A stretch of 64,000 bases of DNA, from assembly GCA_031555735.1 (NCBI GenBank), contig JAVBUE010000007.1:1-64000 (forward strand). Reading direction: 5' to 3'. Positions 9,381 through 18,469 of this stretch are shown piece after piece (the stretch's first letter is position 1; each line of letters starts with the position of its first letter). The DNA comes from JAJDIA01 sp031555735 (GTDB lineage: Bacteria; Bacteroidota; Bacteroidia; Bacteroidales; Tannerellaceae). The notes below the pieces were generated by a model. That model worked only from the letters and a program-made list of their open reading frames with translations, did no database searches and had not been told where the DNA came from. A program made the position numbers and the translations under genes.

Positions 9381-11015
9381 TCACTTCCATAAAGGATGTT
9401 GCTCAATCGCTGTGTTCGTATTCATTTCAGCTTGCTGAATGGGATAGTACAGATGCTTGGGTTGGAAAAACTCCGCCCCTTGTTTCTTGTTTTTATCAAA
9501 AATTTGCTTCATGCCTTCATATCCATACCAGCGTTTCAGGTCGAAGAAGCGGACGCCTTCCAGGCAAAATTCGAGCAATTTCTGGTGTTCAATCTCTTTC
9601 ATCAGGTCGTCTGCCCCTGCCCAGGTTTTTTTTGCCAGGCCGGCCCTGTCACGGACACGTGTGATGTCTGTCGCCGCCTCTGCCAGTTTCCCATTTTTTA
9701 CGCATGCTTCCGCATGCAGCAACAATACTTCCGAGAAGCGCATAACCCTGTAATTGTTATTCTGGTTTTTCTGGTTATACATACTGTTCCCGTCTTGAGA
9801 GTCAGCCCACCAGTTGGTGTATTTTTTGTATAAGAAACGGCCTTTTGTCCCGTCGATCAACGGATAGTCCGGTTCTCCACGGCCTCTTTTTGCTGAACCG
9901 GAATCCCACAGGTCATCAAACGTAAAGCTGTTTCCGTACCACTTCTCATCGGTTTTCACATCTCCATAATCGGAATACTTGAAATAGAAGGACGAGTACA
10001 TTCGTTTGTCAAACTTGGTGTCAGAACCTGCGGGACGTCGTTCGATGGTGAATTCATCGATCAATGAGGCGGTTGGCATGACTTTAAACCATCCTGATGT
10101 GGCAGGAGGGCCGATAAAATTAGGCAATACCATTCCCTGTGTATCGTTACTGCCTTCCTGTCCCCAGGATCCATTCCCATATTTCCCGTCATAGCAAAGT
10201 TCGAAGACGGATTCCTGGTTCAGTTCGTTCATTTCACTGAAATTATCATCATAGTTGGGAACAAGGTCATACGTATATGGAGGCTGCATGATTGTCCGTA
10301 ATTCGGCTTCGCCTTCCGCGTATTTTTGCTGGAATATGTACGTTTTACCCAAATAGGCAATTGCAGCCCCTTTGGTTACACGGCCGCCTTCGCCTGCCGG
10401 ACGGGTGATTGGCAACCCTTCTTTGGCAACCTTAAGATCCGCTTCTACCTGTGCCCATACTTCCGCTTCGGGTGAACTGGCTACCATCATGTCGTCCGAA
10501 GTCAATCCCGTCGGTTTCAGGTGGATCGGTACATTCCCATAATTGGTGACCAACAGGAAATAAGATAATCCTCTGAGGAATGCCGCCTCTGCTTTTAATT
10601 CCACGCGTTTAGTGTCTTCCATGGGGACATTGTCTATTTTATCCAGCAGCACATTTGCCCTTTGAATACATTTATAGATGTATGACATATCATCTCTACC
10701 CGTATTAGGCGTATTTGTAAAGGTTGCAATCTGCCAGGTTTCCGGGTCGTCCATGACAATAGCCCAGGTGTCATCCGCCCGGACATTCATATTCTGAAAT
10801 CCGGTGAATGCGCCGAAATAACCATACATCTGCCCACGAATGGGCGAATAGACTGTTGCCATAGCCGACTGCACATCTGCTTCTGTTTTCCAGTAGTTTA
10901 TATCCGTCGTACTATTCGGATTCTTCGTGTCTAAGAAGTCGGACTCGTTGCAAGCCATCATGACGAAGGCTAACAAAGGAGTAACTATCCATCTTGTAAC
11001 TATGTTTGTTTTCAT
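9381..11015 (-). CDS. SusD/RagB family surface glycan-binding lipoprotein (PUL1)
   Basis: The 544-residue protein has a lipoprotein signal (Cys22 in FVMMACNES) and the usual SusD opening FLDTKNPNSTTDINYWKTEADVQSA. TPR-type helices are spread through the protein (AEAAFLRGLSYFLLV, AIAYLGKTYIFQQKYAEGEAEL). The C-terminal SusD signature is YRVMRFSEVLLLHAEACVKNGK plus VRFFDLKRW. It forms the lid of the SusC transporter and captures the glycan at the cell surface. It lies 43 bp after its SusC partner and upstream of the ASST gene in the same operon. Confidence 0.95.
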   Translation of the reverse strand: MKTNIVTRWIVTPLLAFVMMACNESDFLDTKNPNSTTDINYWKTEADVQSAMATVYSPIRGQMYGYFGAFTGFQNMNVRADDTWAIVMDDPETWQIATFTNTPNTGRDDMSYIYKCIQRANVLLDKIDNVPMEDTKRVELKAEAAFLRGLSYFLLVTNYGNVPIHLKPTGLTSDDMMVASSPEAEVWAQVEADLKVAKEGLPITRPAGEGGRVTKGAAIAYLGKTYIFQQKYAEGEAELRTIMQPPYTYDLVPNYDDNFSEMNELNQESVFELCYDGKYGNGSWGQEGSNDTQGMVLPNFIGPPATSGWFKVMPTASLIDEFTIERRPAGSDTKFDKRMYSSFYFKYSDYGDVKTDEKWYGNSFTFDDLWDSGSAKRGRGEPDYPLIDGTKGRFLYKKYTNWWADSQDGNSMYNQKNQNNNYRVMRFSEVLLLHAEACVKNGKLAEAATDITRVRDRAGLAKKTWAGADDLMKEIEHQKLLEFCLEGVRFFDLKRWYGYEGMKQIFDKNKKQGAEFFQPKHLYYPIQQAEMNTNTAIEQHPLWK

Positions 11016-11058
11016 AAAATATATGCGATATTGTATTTATTATGCGTTTTACTATCCA

Positions 11059-14000
11059 TCAGAAATCCAGTTGAAGCCCAAAAGTGATCGTACGGGCTTG
11101 CGGGTAACGTCCCTGGTCGCAACCACGGGTCAATACATCACCATTTGACCCCAGGTCAGGTGTATAGCCATCATAACCGGTCAGTGTAAACAGATTTTCC
11201 ATGGCCGTATAAAAGCGCAGTTTCTGAATCCGTATCTTATCCATCCATTGATTAGGCAGAGAATAGCCGAGCTCCAATGTTTTCAGTCGTATATAGGAAC
11301 CATTCTCCAACCATCTGTCGCTTACACGGCGTGAATTGATATTCGGGTCGGCTTGGGTGAAGCGCGGCATACTGTTGCTCTTATTTTGTGGCGTCCAGGC
11401 ATTCAATACGGTTGTGGCGAAGTTTGTCATTTCGTTCATGGACTCGATGCGGCAGCGGGTAAAGTTGTAGATTTCATTCCCTACTGTCCCGTCAAAAAAG
11501 AAATTAAAATCAAAACCGTTCCATTCGAGTCCACCACGCAAACCAAAAGAAAGATCGGGGAATGGACTGCCTGCATATTGCCGGTCATCATCCGTTATTT
11601 TCCCATCGCCATTGTGGTCTATAAATCGGATATCTCCGGCGCTGGCATTCGGTTGAATCATATTGCCGTTTTTGTCCACGTAGTTTTTTACTTCTTCATC
11701 CGTCTGGAAAATACCATCTGTTTGAATCAGGTAAAATGCCCCGATGGGATCTCCCACTTTGGCCCAGGTGACCGTACCCTCACCCTGTGGGTTATAACCG
11801 GCAAATTCCTGTTTGTTGCCCACCGTTATGGCTTCTATATTATTTTTGACGGTTGAGATGTTTGCGCCAATGTTATAATAAACCTCTCCTACCGTATTGC
11901 GATGCATCAGGGCAATTTCCAATCCTTTGTTGGTAATCGTTCCGGCATTCATGGTCGGTTGCCCGTTCATGCCCGCTGATCCGGGCATACTGATACCCAG
12001 CAGGATATCATCTGTTTCCTGATTATAGTAATCGACAGTCAGTGATAATCGTCCATCGAACAAGCCCGCATCCAGCCCGATGTCGAATGTGGAGGTTTGT
12101 TCCCATGTCAGATCCTGGGGGGAGACCCATGCCACACCGGTGGAACTTCCCTGCCACCAGACAGGATCAAACCCCTGGATATAATTGATACCGGAATTGA
12201 CGATAGGTTGTGTCATGTAATTGCCTATCTCCTGGTTGCCCAACACACCGTAGCTTCCTCTGATCTTCAATTCATTAATTGTTGACTTCAAAGGTTTGAA
12301 AAACGATTCGTTCATAATGTTCCAGCCTGCTGAAACCGAAGGGAATACGCCATACCGGTGTCCGTCGGCAAAACGCGAAGAACCATCACGGCGAATAGAT
12401 GCGGAGAGCATATAGCGGGAGTCATAGCTATACATGGCGCGGGCGAATATGGAAACCAGTGTGTTCTCATTGGCCGAACCTCCGGCAGACTGTTGCGACG
12501 AAAGACCCGCACTGACAACAGACGTGCCGGGAGGCAAATCATTACGCCCGGAGTATATACTCCTGTTTTTATTCTCTTGAGCCGAGTATCCAAATAATCC
12601 GGAGACCGTATGTTTCCCGAACGTATTGTCGTAGTGCAGTGTGTTTTCTATCAGCCACTGGTCTCCCCAGGATGACCCTTCATTCAAGTCGGGGAAATCG
12701 TTTTTTGATTGTCCGAAATCGTAGGCGTCTGTATAATTATACCCACGTGAATTATCCCGGTTAATACCTACATTCAATTTATACTTCAACCCTTTCAGGA
12801 ATAAATCCACCTCGGCATAGGCGTTCAGGAGTATTTCCGTAGCATGGGATTGTTGATCAAACGCATGTAGATGGCCAACCGGGTTATCCATGTTTTTCAT
12901 CCATGATTCCACGGCACCATAGCCTCCCAGTTTAGATTCATCATATACAGGAACCATAGGGTTTTGGCGTAATGGATCCGTGATTGTCAAATCGGTATAT
13001 TCTGTATCGGAGGTCTTCAAGATGAATGTGTTCCCTATCCGGAAATGATCATTGAAAAAAGAAAACTCATTCTTTGCCCGGATATTAAATGCATCATATC
13101 CGGTTTCACTCAATATACCTGCCTGGTTTATGTATCCGGCTGATACGCTGTAAGTAGCCGTTTTCGTACCACCGGCAATGGTCAGGTTGGCTTTTGTTAC
13201 AGGAGCCGTGCGATAGACCTCGTCCTGCCAGTCGGTACCCGGGCCACTCCAGTTGGCAATACTTTGCGGTAATTTACCCTGTTTAAAAGTGGATTTTACG
13301 ATATTCACCCACTGGTCGCCATTGAGTAGTTCAATTTTCTTTGGCAACATCTGAATACCGGTAAAGACATTGGCCGTTACTTTTGTCGGGGTATCCTTAC
13401 GTCCGCTTTTTGTAGTGATCAATACTACTCCGTTTGCAGCCCGTGATCCGTAAATGGCCGCCGCCGATGCATCTTTTAATATCTCCATGGATGAAATGTC
13501 GGCAGGGTCGATCATATTAATATCTCCATATACGCCATCAATGACATATAAGGGCGTATTATTACCCAGGGAACTCAACCCGCGGATGTTTATATTCATC
13601 CCTGTACCGGGTTGTCCGGTGCTGTTGGTGACAGAAACACCGGCCACTCGTCCCTGCAAAGCACTTGATGCACTACGGGCAATATCAGCCTGTAGGTCTT
13701 TGGACGAAACAGAGGATACAGCTCCCGTCAGGTCCCGCTTTTTGATCGTTCCATATCCGATCACTACCAGCTCGTCCAGTTCCTTGCTGTTCATCAGTTT
13801 CACATTGATAGTGGTATTTTCTCCTGTGGGCACTTCTTGTGGTTGCATGCCTACATACGAAAACACCAATATACTTCCCGGTGGAACAGCCAGTGAATAC
13901 TTCCCTGCCGTATCGGTGGTGGTACCCACTGTAGTTCCCTTTACAATTACTGTGGCTCCAATGATGGGATAATCATCTGTATCCGTCACTGTACCCATAA

Positions 14001-14082
14001 TAGTCATTGATTGCTGCCCCCATGCAAATGAGCAATAAAGGCTCAACAACAATACCCATGAAATAAGTTTTTTTCTTCTCAT
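11059..14082 (-). CDS. SusC/RagA family TonB-linked outer membrane transporter (PUL1)
   Basis: The protein has 1007 residues from the preferred start. A signal peptide (MRRKKLISWVLLLSLYCSFAWG) is followed by a carboxypeptidase-regulatory-like domain (about 25-100), a plug domain beginning at ELDELVVIGYG, and a 22-strand barrel ending in TITFGLQLDF. It imports oligosaccharides across the outer membrane with TonB energy. There is no STN domain, which fits control by an AraC regulator and not by sigma/anti-sigma signalling. An ATG at 14253 would add 57 residues, but it lies upstream of the -7 box at 14120-14127 and before the signal peptide, so 14082 is preferred. First gene of the PUL1 operon. 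Confidence 0.95.
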   Translation of the reverse strand: MRRKKLISWVLLLSLYCSFAWGQQSMTIMGTVTDTDDYPIIGATVIVKGTTVGTTTDTAGKYSLAVPPGSILVFSYVGMQPQEVPTGENTTINVKLMNSKELDELVVIGYGTIKKRDLTGAVSSVSSKDLQADIARSASSALQGRVAGVSVTNSTGQPGTGMNINIRGLSSLGNNTPLYVIDGVYGDINMIDPADISSMEILKDASAAAIYGSRAANGVVLITTKSGRKDTPTKVTANVFTGIQMLPKKIELLNGDQWVNIVKSTFKQGKLPQSIANWSGPGTDWQDEVYRTAPVTKANLTIAGGTKTATYSVSAGYINQAGILSETGYDAFNIRAKNEFSFFNDHFRIGNTFILKTSDTEYTDLTITDPLRQNPMVPVYDESKLGGYGAVESWMKNMDNPVGHLHAFDQQSHATEILLNAYAEVDLFLKGLKYKLNVGINRDNSRGYNYTDAYDFGQSKNDFPDLNEGSSWGDQWLIENTLHYDNTFGKHTVSGLFGYSAQENKNRSIYSGRNDLPPGTSVVSAGLSSQQSAGGSANENTLVSIFARAMYSYDSRYMLSASIRRDGSSRFADGHRYGVFPSVSAGWNIMNESFFKPLKSTINELKIRGSYGVLGNQEIGNYMTQPIVNSGINYIQGFDPVWWQGSSTGVAWVSPQDLTWEQTSTFDIGLDAGLFDGRLSLTVDYYNQETDDILLGISMPGSAGMNGQPTMNAGTITNKGLEIALMHRNTVGEVYYNIGANISTVKNNIEAITVGNKQEFAGYNPQGEGTVTWAKVGDPIGAFYLIQTDGIFQTDEEVKNYVDKNGNMIQPNASAGDIRFIDHNGDGKITDDDRQYAGSPFPDLSFGLRGGLEWNGFDFNFFFDGTVGNEIYNFTRCRIESMNEMTNFATTVLNAWTPQNKSNSMPRFTQADPNINSRRVSDRWLENGSYIRLKTLELGYSLPNQWMDKIRIQKLRFYTAMENLFTLTGYDGYTPDLGSNGDVLTRGCDQGRYPQARTITFGLQLDF

Positions 14083-14119
14083 ACCCTGATTACGTCTAAG
14101 TTTAATGAAGTTGTCGAGG

Positions 14120-14151
14120 CAAAAGTAGGGGGTTGCAGGACGTGTTCCCAA
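14120..14151 (-). promoter_or_regulatory. Promoter of the PUL1 operon
   Basis: Read leftward, TACTTTTG at 14127-14120 matches the Bacteroides -7 consensus TAnnTTTG, and a TTG at 14151-14149 lies 21 bases upstream as a -33 element. Transcription would begin near 14113, giving a leader of about 30 bases before the susC ATG at 14082. Confidence 0.5.
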
Positions 14152-14220
14152 TAGGATTTTAACCATATGCGATGGTTTTGGATCAATTTTAACAACTTTT
14201 CCTTCACCTCCCATGTGTTT

Positions 14221-14349
14221 TTTTTGTGAAATATCTGTCACGCTGTCACGCAATGGGATCTATCTTATTGCTTATGAATATGTTATGTGTGTGGCAGATC
14301 CGTGTGGCAGATCCGTTTTTTTACCTTTTTGCTGTCACATCTGCCACGC
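14221..14349 (+). repeat. 129-bp intergenic repeat, copy 1
   Basis: This stretch aligns with the reverse complement of 27753-27881 over 129 bases, with roughly 85 percent identity by eye and one or two small gaps. It contains four CTGCCAC/GTGGCAG-like motifs and a shared block ATCTTATTG.TTATGAATA, then a T-rich run and GCTGTCACATCTGCCACGC at the end. Short open frames in both copies translate to similar peptides (VWQI.VADPFF.LFAVTSAT), which I attribute to nucleotide similarity and not to a gene. It is followed 55 bases later by a palindrome array, as is copy 2. Confidence 0.85.
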
Positions 14350-14403
14350 CCTTAGTACCTTCACTAAGAGGGGGCAAAACCACGACGCGGCGATTCTCCG
14401 GGT

Positions 14404-14508
14404 TTCCACCTATTGAAACAAAAAGATCTACCTAATGGAACTGTTTTTCCCACCTAATGGAACTTTTTGTTCCATCCATAGAAACTTTTTGTTCCATCAG
14501 GATGAAAC
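14404..14508. repeat. Palindrome array A: five units at a 22-bp period
   Basis: Units start at 14404, 14426, 14448, 14470 and 14492, exactly 22 bases apart. They read TTCCACCTATTGAAAC, ATCTACCTAATGGAAC, TCCCACCTAATGGAAC, TTCCATCCATAGAAAC and TTCCATCAGGATGAAAC. Each is an imperfect palindrome of the form TTCCA...GGAA; 6-bp A- or T-rich spacers separate them (AAAAAG, TGTTTT, TTTTTG). It occupies the gap between PUL1 and its AraC regulator. A small hairpin (GATCCTG TAT CAGGATC) follows at 14510-14526. No gene is supported in 14152-14680. Confidence 0.85.
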
Positions 14509-14642
14509 AGATCCTGTATCAGGATCCTGACTTAGATGGGAAAGCCAACAATACCGAAGGTCGATCTGTCCCATTCAGCCTTCCGGGGAGAAAATCCGGA
14601 ATATGTAGTGGGTGAAAAATACAGTATGTTGACTATTATTCG

Positions 14643-14650
14643 TATATTTG
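14643..14650 (+). promoter_or_regulatory. Candidate -7 box of the araC-type gene
   Basis: TATATTTG fits TAnnTTTG and lies 30 bases before the ATG at 14681. A -33 element at the usual distance is not obvious. Confidence 0.45.
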
Positions 14651-14680
14651 CTGGTAATAAAAATGCCAAATTAAGATCAG

Positions 14681-15571
14681 ATGATTTTACCACCTTACTT
14701 GTTTAATGAGGTATCGCCTCTTCTTTCCAAAGATTGTTTTATCGTGATGGAGCGACTGAAAAATACATTTAGCTTTCCTATCCACATCCATCCGGAGTAT
14801 GAACTCAACTTCATCGAGCATGCTAAAGGGGCGCAACGAATCGTGGGTGATTCAGTAGAGACGATTGACAATCTGGAGTTGGTTTTGATAACCAATCCCA
14901 AGCTGGCGCACGCCTGGGTTGACCATGAATGCAAGTCGCAAAACATACATGAGATGACCATACAGTTCCATCCCTCTGTTTTATCGGCTGGATTGCTCGA
15001 AAAGAATCAGTTTAAAAGTATAAAAATGATGTTTGAGAGGGCGCAAAAAGGGCTTACTTTTGGGACGCAGCCGATCAATATCGTATTACCTCTGCTCAGG
15101 ACCATCACCTGTGAAACGGATGGTTTTTATTCCGTACTGAAGCTGCTTACTATTTTACATGAGCTTTCCAGGGCTGATGATACCCGGGAGTTAGCCAGCC
15201 ATTCGTTCGTTCAGCTTGTATTGGGTGCAAAAGAAGACCCGCGGATCTGTAAAGTCATGGAATATCTGAACGTGAATTATGCCAATCAGGTCCGTCTTTC
15301 GGAAGCTGCCGCATTGATATGCATGAGCGAACCCTCCTTTTGCCGTTTCATCAAGCAGCATACGTCCAAAAGTTTTATCGACCTGCTGACGGATATACGG
15401 ATTGGCTATGTGATCCGCCTGTTGATTGATTCTTCCCATCCGATCGCTGACATCGGATATATGTGCGGGTTCAACAATCTTTCCAATTTCAACCGCATCT
15501 TCAAACAAAAAAAAGGAATGACTCCTACCGAGTACCGGAAATACTACCTGAAACGGAAGATAATATACTAA
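14681..15571 (+). CDS. AraC family transcriptional regulator of PUL1
   Basis: This 296-residue protein has an N-terminal cupin-like sensing domain (FPIHIHPEYELNFIEHAKG, residues about 28-100). The C-terminal AraC/XylS double helix-turn-helix (about 190-290) contains VRLSEAAALICMSEPSFCRFIKQHT and IADIGYMCGFNNLSNFNRIFKQ. The closing GMTPTEYRKYY motif is typical. It is divergent from the PUL1 operon and the obvious candidate to control it in response to a released sugar. No membrane segment is seen, so it is not a hybrid two-component sensor of the type common in Bacteroides PULs. Confidence 0.9.
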   Translation: MILPPYLFNEVSPLLSKDCFIVMERLKNTFSFPIHIHPEYELNFIEHAKGAQRIVGDSVETIDNLELVLITNPKLAHAWVDHECKSQNIHEMTIQFHPSVLSAGLLEKNQFKSIKMMFERAQKGLTFGTQPINIVLPLLRTITCETDGFYSVLKLLTILHELSRADDTRELASHSFVQLVLGAKEDPRICKVMEYLNVNYANQVRLSEAAALICMSEPSFCRFIKQHTSKSFIDLLTDIRIGYVIRLLIDSSHPIADIGYMCGFNNLSNFNRIFKQKKGMTPTEYRKYYLKRKIIY

Positions 15572-15586
15572 AGGGTGATTCCTGTT

Positions 15587-15745
15587 TTAGTTCGGACTGC
15601 ATTTCCCCTTATTAGTTAACGGGCATCCTGCGCAATGGTCGCACGGATGGGTGGATGGCGGACGTTTCAGCCAACGCCATAGCCGGAAGCCGATCCAGAA
15701 GACAACGGCGATACCTATGATTCCTACTGCAATGGTTTGCCACAT
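15587..15745 (-). CDS. FeoB-associated Cys-rich membrane protein
   Basis: This 52-residue open frame reads MWQTIAVGIIGIAVVFWIGF at the start, a single membrane helix, then basic residues (RLWRWLKR). The tail is Cys-rich: PCDHCAGCPLTNKGKC, with Cys at 35, 38, 41 and 49. Small proteins of this kind follow feoB in many Bacteroidetes and may help ferrous iron transport; no biochemical role is established. An unusually strong ribosome site (AGGAGGAG) lies just before the ATG, which is rare in this phylum. It is 19 bp after the feoB stop, in the same transcription unit. Confidence 0.85.
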   Translation of the reverse strand: MWQTIAVGIIGIAVVFWIGFRLWRWLKRPPSTHPCDHCAGCPLTNKGKCSPN

Positions 15746-15764
15746 ACGTTTCTCCTCCTCTCAT

Positions 15765-18245
15765 TTACTGAAAGAAACCGATCCCGGCGCTGCCCGCCTG
15801 ATAAACGACGAACGCAACCAACCAGGCTAATACACAGGTATAGACGATCACAAACAATCCCCATTTCCACGATCCCGACTCTTTGGAGATTGCGGTGACG
15901 GTGGCGATACAGGGGAAATAGATCAGGACGAACAGCATCAGGCTAAGGGCTGCCAGCGGGGTGAATACCGGGTGGCCATCCATATCGGTGTCTTGCCGCA
16001 GGCGGTCGGACAGACTTTGGGTATTTTCTTCTTCCCCGGTGTACAGTACGCTGAGGGTGCTCACTACCACCTCCTTGGCAGCCATGCCGGATAAGAGGCT
16101 CACACTGATCTTCCAGTCGAAACCCAACGGAGCGAGCAGGGGTTGGATGGCTTCGCCCAACCGGCCGATGTAGGAGTTTTGTTGGTGGTCGATGGCTTGC
16201 TGCCGCTCGATCTCGCTTCTCCGTTTTTCCTGCTGTTCCGGATCGGATTCCGTTTGTTCGATGGCGGAAAGCTGGGATTCATACCATTCGCTGTTGGCGG
16301 TTTGCCGGGGGAAATAGCCCATAAACCAGATGATGATGGAGGCTACCAGGATAACACCTCCCATTTTGCGGAGGTATTGGCGGGCTTTCTCCCACATGTG
16401 GATCAGGATGGACTTGGCAGTGGGCATGCGGTAGGGAGGAAGCTCCATGACGAAAGGCACTTCTTCTTTCCGGAACAGGAACCGCTTGAACAAGCGTGCC
16501 ATGCCGGCGGCCAGGAGGATACCGGTGACGTATAATCCCAGCAGGATCTCACCTGCGTGCCGGGGGAAAAAGGCGCCCGCCAGCAGGACATAGACAGGCA
16601 GCCGGGCGCTGCAACTCATAAGGGGGTTGACCAGCATGGTGATCATGCGGCTGTTACGGCTTTCGATCGTACGCGACGCCATGATGGCCGGTACATTACA
16701 CCCGAACCCCATCACCAGGGGAATGAATGATTTGCCATGCAGTCCCATCTTGTGCATGATCTTGTCCATGATGAACGCCGCCCTCGCCATATATCCCGAG
16801 TCTTCCATGAAGGAGATGAAGGCATAGAGGATCAATATGTTGGGAAGGAATACGATCACACCGCCCACACCGCCGATCACGCCATCGACCAGCAGGTCTT
16901 TCAACGGGCCGGCAGGCATCAGGTCGCGTACATGGTTGCCTATGAATGCCACCATCGCCTCGATCCATTCCATCGGGTAAGCGCCCAAACGGAAAGTGGC
17001 TTCGAACATGACCCACATGAAAAGGATAAAAATCGGGAATCCCAGTACTTTGTTGGTTACGAAGAGGTCGATCACCTGGGTGTTGCTCACCTTCTGTATC
17101 TCGTTCTCTTCGAGCGTTTCCCGCAAGGCGCCGGAGATGAAGCCGTAACGGGCGTCGGTGAAGGCTGTCTCACAATCTTCTTTGAGGAGTTTTTCAAGCT
17201 GGGCGGCATTGTCGTCGCGTTCCTTCAGGATCGCTTCCGAGCCGGGCAGGCTCCGGATAAATGTCTCGATCTCGGGATCGCCTTCCAGCAGTTTGATGGA
17301 GAGGTACCGCTTAGAGTAGCTGCGGGCGATATGTCCGTTCTTGCGAAGCTCCTGCCGAACGTTCCGGATGCACCGTTCCAGCGCTTCGCCGTAGTTGATA
17401 TGGATATGGCGGGTGACGGGGTCTTCTTCTTCATAAACACTGATCACACGGTCGAACAGGTCTTTAATACCGAAGCCGGTTTTGCTGACGGTGGGGACGA
17501 TCGGTGCGCCGATCATGCCTGCCAGCGTGTCGTAGTCGAACTTATTCCCCTTTTTCTGTAGCCCGTCGTACATGTTGAGGGCGATCACCATGGGGATGTC
17601 GAGATCAATCAACTGGCAGGTGAGGTAGAGGTTGCGTTCCAGGTTGGTGGCATCAACCACGTTGATGACGATGTCCGGATTCTCTTCCCCCAGGTGCTTA
17701 CGTACATATAGTTCTTCGGGGGTATATGCGGATAGGGAGTATGTGCCCGGCAAATCGACGATCCGGAAGGTATAGCCGTTCTGCCGGAAGGTGCCTTCCT
17801 TGGCATCCACCGTCACCCCGCTGTAATTACCTACGTGTTCATGGGCGCCGGAAGCAAAATTGAATAGCGATGTCTTGCCGCAGTTGGGGTTTCCCACAAG
17901 GGCTACATTGATGGTTTTCCGTTTGTCGAGCACGATGGCCTGAAGCTCATCCGGTATGGCCGGGATTGCCTGGGTGGTGAGGGGTGAACCGGATGCTCCA
18001 CTCACGGGCGCTACATAATCGGCCACGCTCACTACCTCGATCAGGGAGGCGTCACTGCGGCGCAAGGATACGTCGTATCCCATAATACGATAGTGGATCG
18101 GATCTTTTAGTGGGGCATTCTGTATGACTTCCACTTCTTTGCCTCGGATAAACCCCATTTCAATGATGCGTTTCCGGAAGGCACCGCGACCTAAAACCTT
18201 AACGATGACTCCTTTTTCTCCTGTTTGTAGCCCGGATAATCTCAT
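15765..18245 (-). CDS. feoB: Ferrous iron transporter, FeoA-FeoB fusion
   Basis: The 826-residue inner-membrane protein imports Fe2+. Residues 1-75 form a FeoA-like SH3 domain (MRLSGLQTGEKGVIVKVLG). A linker is followed by the FeoB G domain with G1 motif GNPNCGKTS at 118-126 and G3 DLPGTYSL. The membrane core has the Gate motifs (PLVMGFGCNVPAIMASRT and SCSARLPVYVLLAGAFFP). An ATG at 18266 would overlap the -7 box at 18264-18271, so the start at 18245 is chosen. FeoA-FeoB fusion is usual in Bacteroidetes. Transcribed with the small Cys-rich protein and divergent from the HPPK-like gene. Confidence 0.95.
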   Translation of the reverse strand: MRLSGLQTGEKGVIVKVLGRGAFRKRIIEMGFIRGKEVEVIQNAPLKDPIHYRIMGYDVSLRRSDASLIEVVSVADYVAPVSGASGSPLTTQAIPAIPDELQAIVLDKRKTINVALVGNPNCGKTSLFNFASGAHEHVGNYSGVTVDAKEGTFRQNGYTFRIVDLPGTYSLSAYTPEELYVRKHLGEENPDIVINVVDATNLERNLYLTCQLIDLDIPMVIALNMYDGLQKKGNKFDYDTLAGMIGAPIVPTVSKTGFGIKDLFDRVISVYEEEDPVTRHIHINYGEALERCIRNVRQELRKNGHIARSYSKRYLSIKLLEGDPEIETFIRSLPGSEAILKERDDNAAQLEKLLKEDCETAFTDARYGFISGALRETLEENEIQKVSNTQVIDLFVTNKVLGFPIFILFMWVMFEATFRLGAYPMEWIEAMVAFIGNHVRDLMPAGPLKDLLVDGVIGGVGGVIVFLPNILILYAFISFMEDSGYMARAAFIMDKIMHKMGLHGKSFIPLVMGFGCNVPAIMASRTIESRNSRMITMLVNPLMSCSARLPVYVLLAGAFFPRHAGEILLGLYVTGILLAAGMARLFKRFLFRKEEVPFVMELPPYRMPTAKSILIHMWEKARQYLRKMGGVILVASIIIWFMGYFPRQTANSEWYESQLSAIEQTESDPEQQEKRRSEIERQQAIDHQQNSYIGRLGEAIQPLLAPLGFDWKISVSLLSGMAAKEVVVSTLSVLYTGEEENTQSLSDRLRQDTDMDGHPVFTPLAALSLMLFVLIYFPCIATVTAISKESGSWKWGLFVIVYTCVLAWLVAFVVYQAGSAGIGFFQ

Positions 18246-18263
18246 ACCGCAGATAATGATAGA

Positions 18264-18293
18264 CAAAGGTAGGGATTATCCGGGGCGTTTCAA
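18264..18293 (-). promoter_or_regulatory. feoB promoter
   Basis: Read leftward, TACCTTTG (18271-18264) is a perfect TAnnTTTG -7 box and TTG (18293-18291) lies 19 bases upstream as -33 element. The predicted start near 18257 leaves a leader of about 12 bases to the ATG at 18245 and excludes the longer frame starting at 18266. Confidence 0.6.
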
Positions 18294-18355
18294 TACCTAC
18301 TTATAGGTAAATGTGGAAAAAACAGGGAAGGACGAACGAAAAATCGTTTAAAATG

Positions 18356-18384
18356 TTTGGAAATGATTTCTTTTTTTACCTTTG
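18356..18384 (+). promoter_or_regulatory. Promoter of the HPPK-like gene
   Basis: TTTG at 18356-18359 and TACCTTTG at 18377-18384 form a good Bacteroides -33/-7 pair with 17 bases between. The leader to the ATG at 18470 would be about 80 bases. It is divergent from the feoB promoter. Confidence 0.55.
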
Positions 18385-18469
18385 TGGTATTGTATATATA
18401 GTGATCATATAAGGAGGGGACGTTTTGTATAGATACTATTATAGTGTTAGGGTAGAATTCAGGTAGGGT

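Noticed and set aside
14213..14435. Open frames of 67-69 codons in the 129-bp repeat, with a similar 76-codon frame at 27709-27939 on the other strand
   Set aside because: The peptides are alike only because the DNA repeat is alike; the frames have different ends, no ribosome site and run into the palindromes.
14404..14508. Possible CRISPR array
   Set aside because: The repeated units are only 16-17 bp and vary, the spacers are 6 bp and AT-rich, and no cas gene is present.
16737..17561. 274-codon antisense frame over feoB
   Set aside because: Shadow frame; the sense strand encodes the conserved G domain and membrane core.
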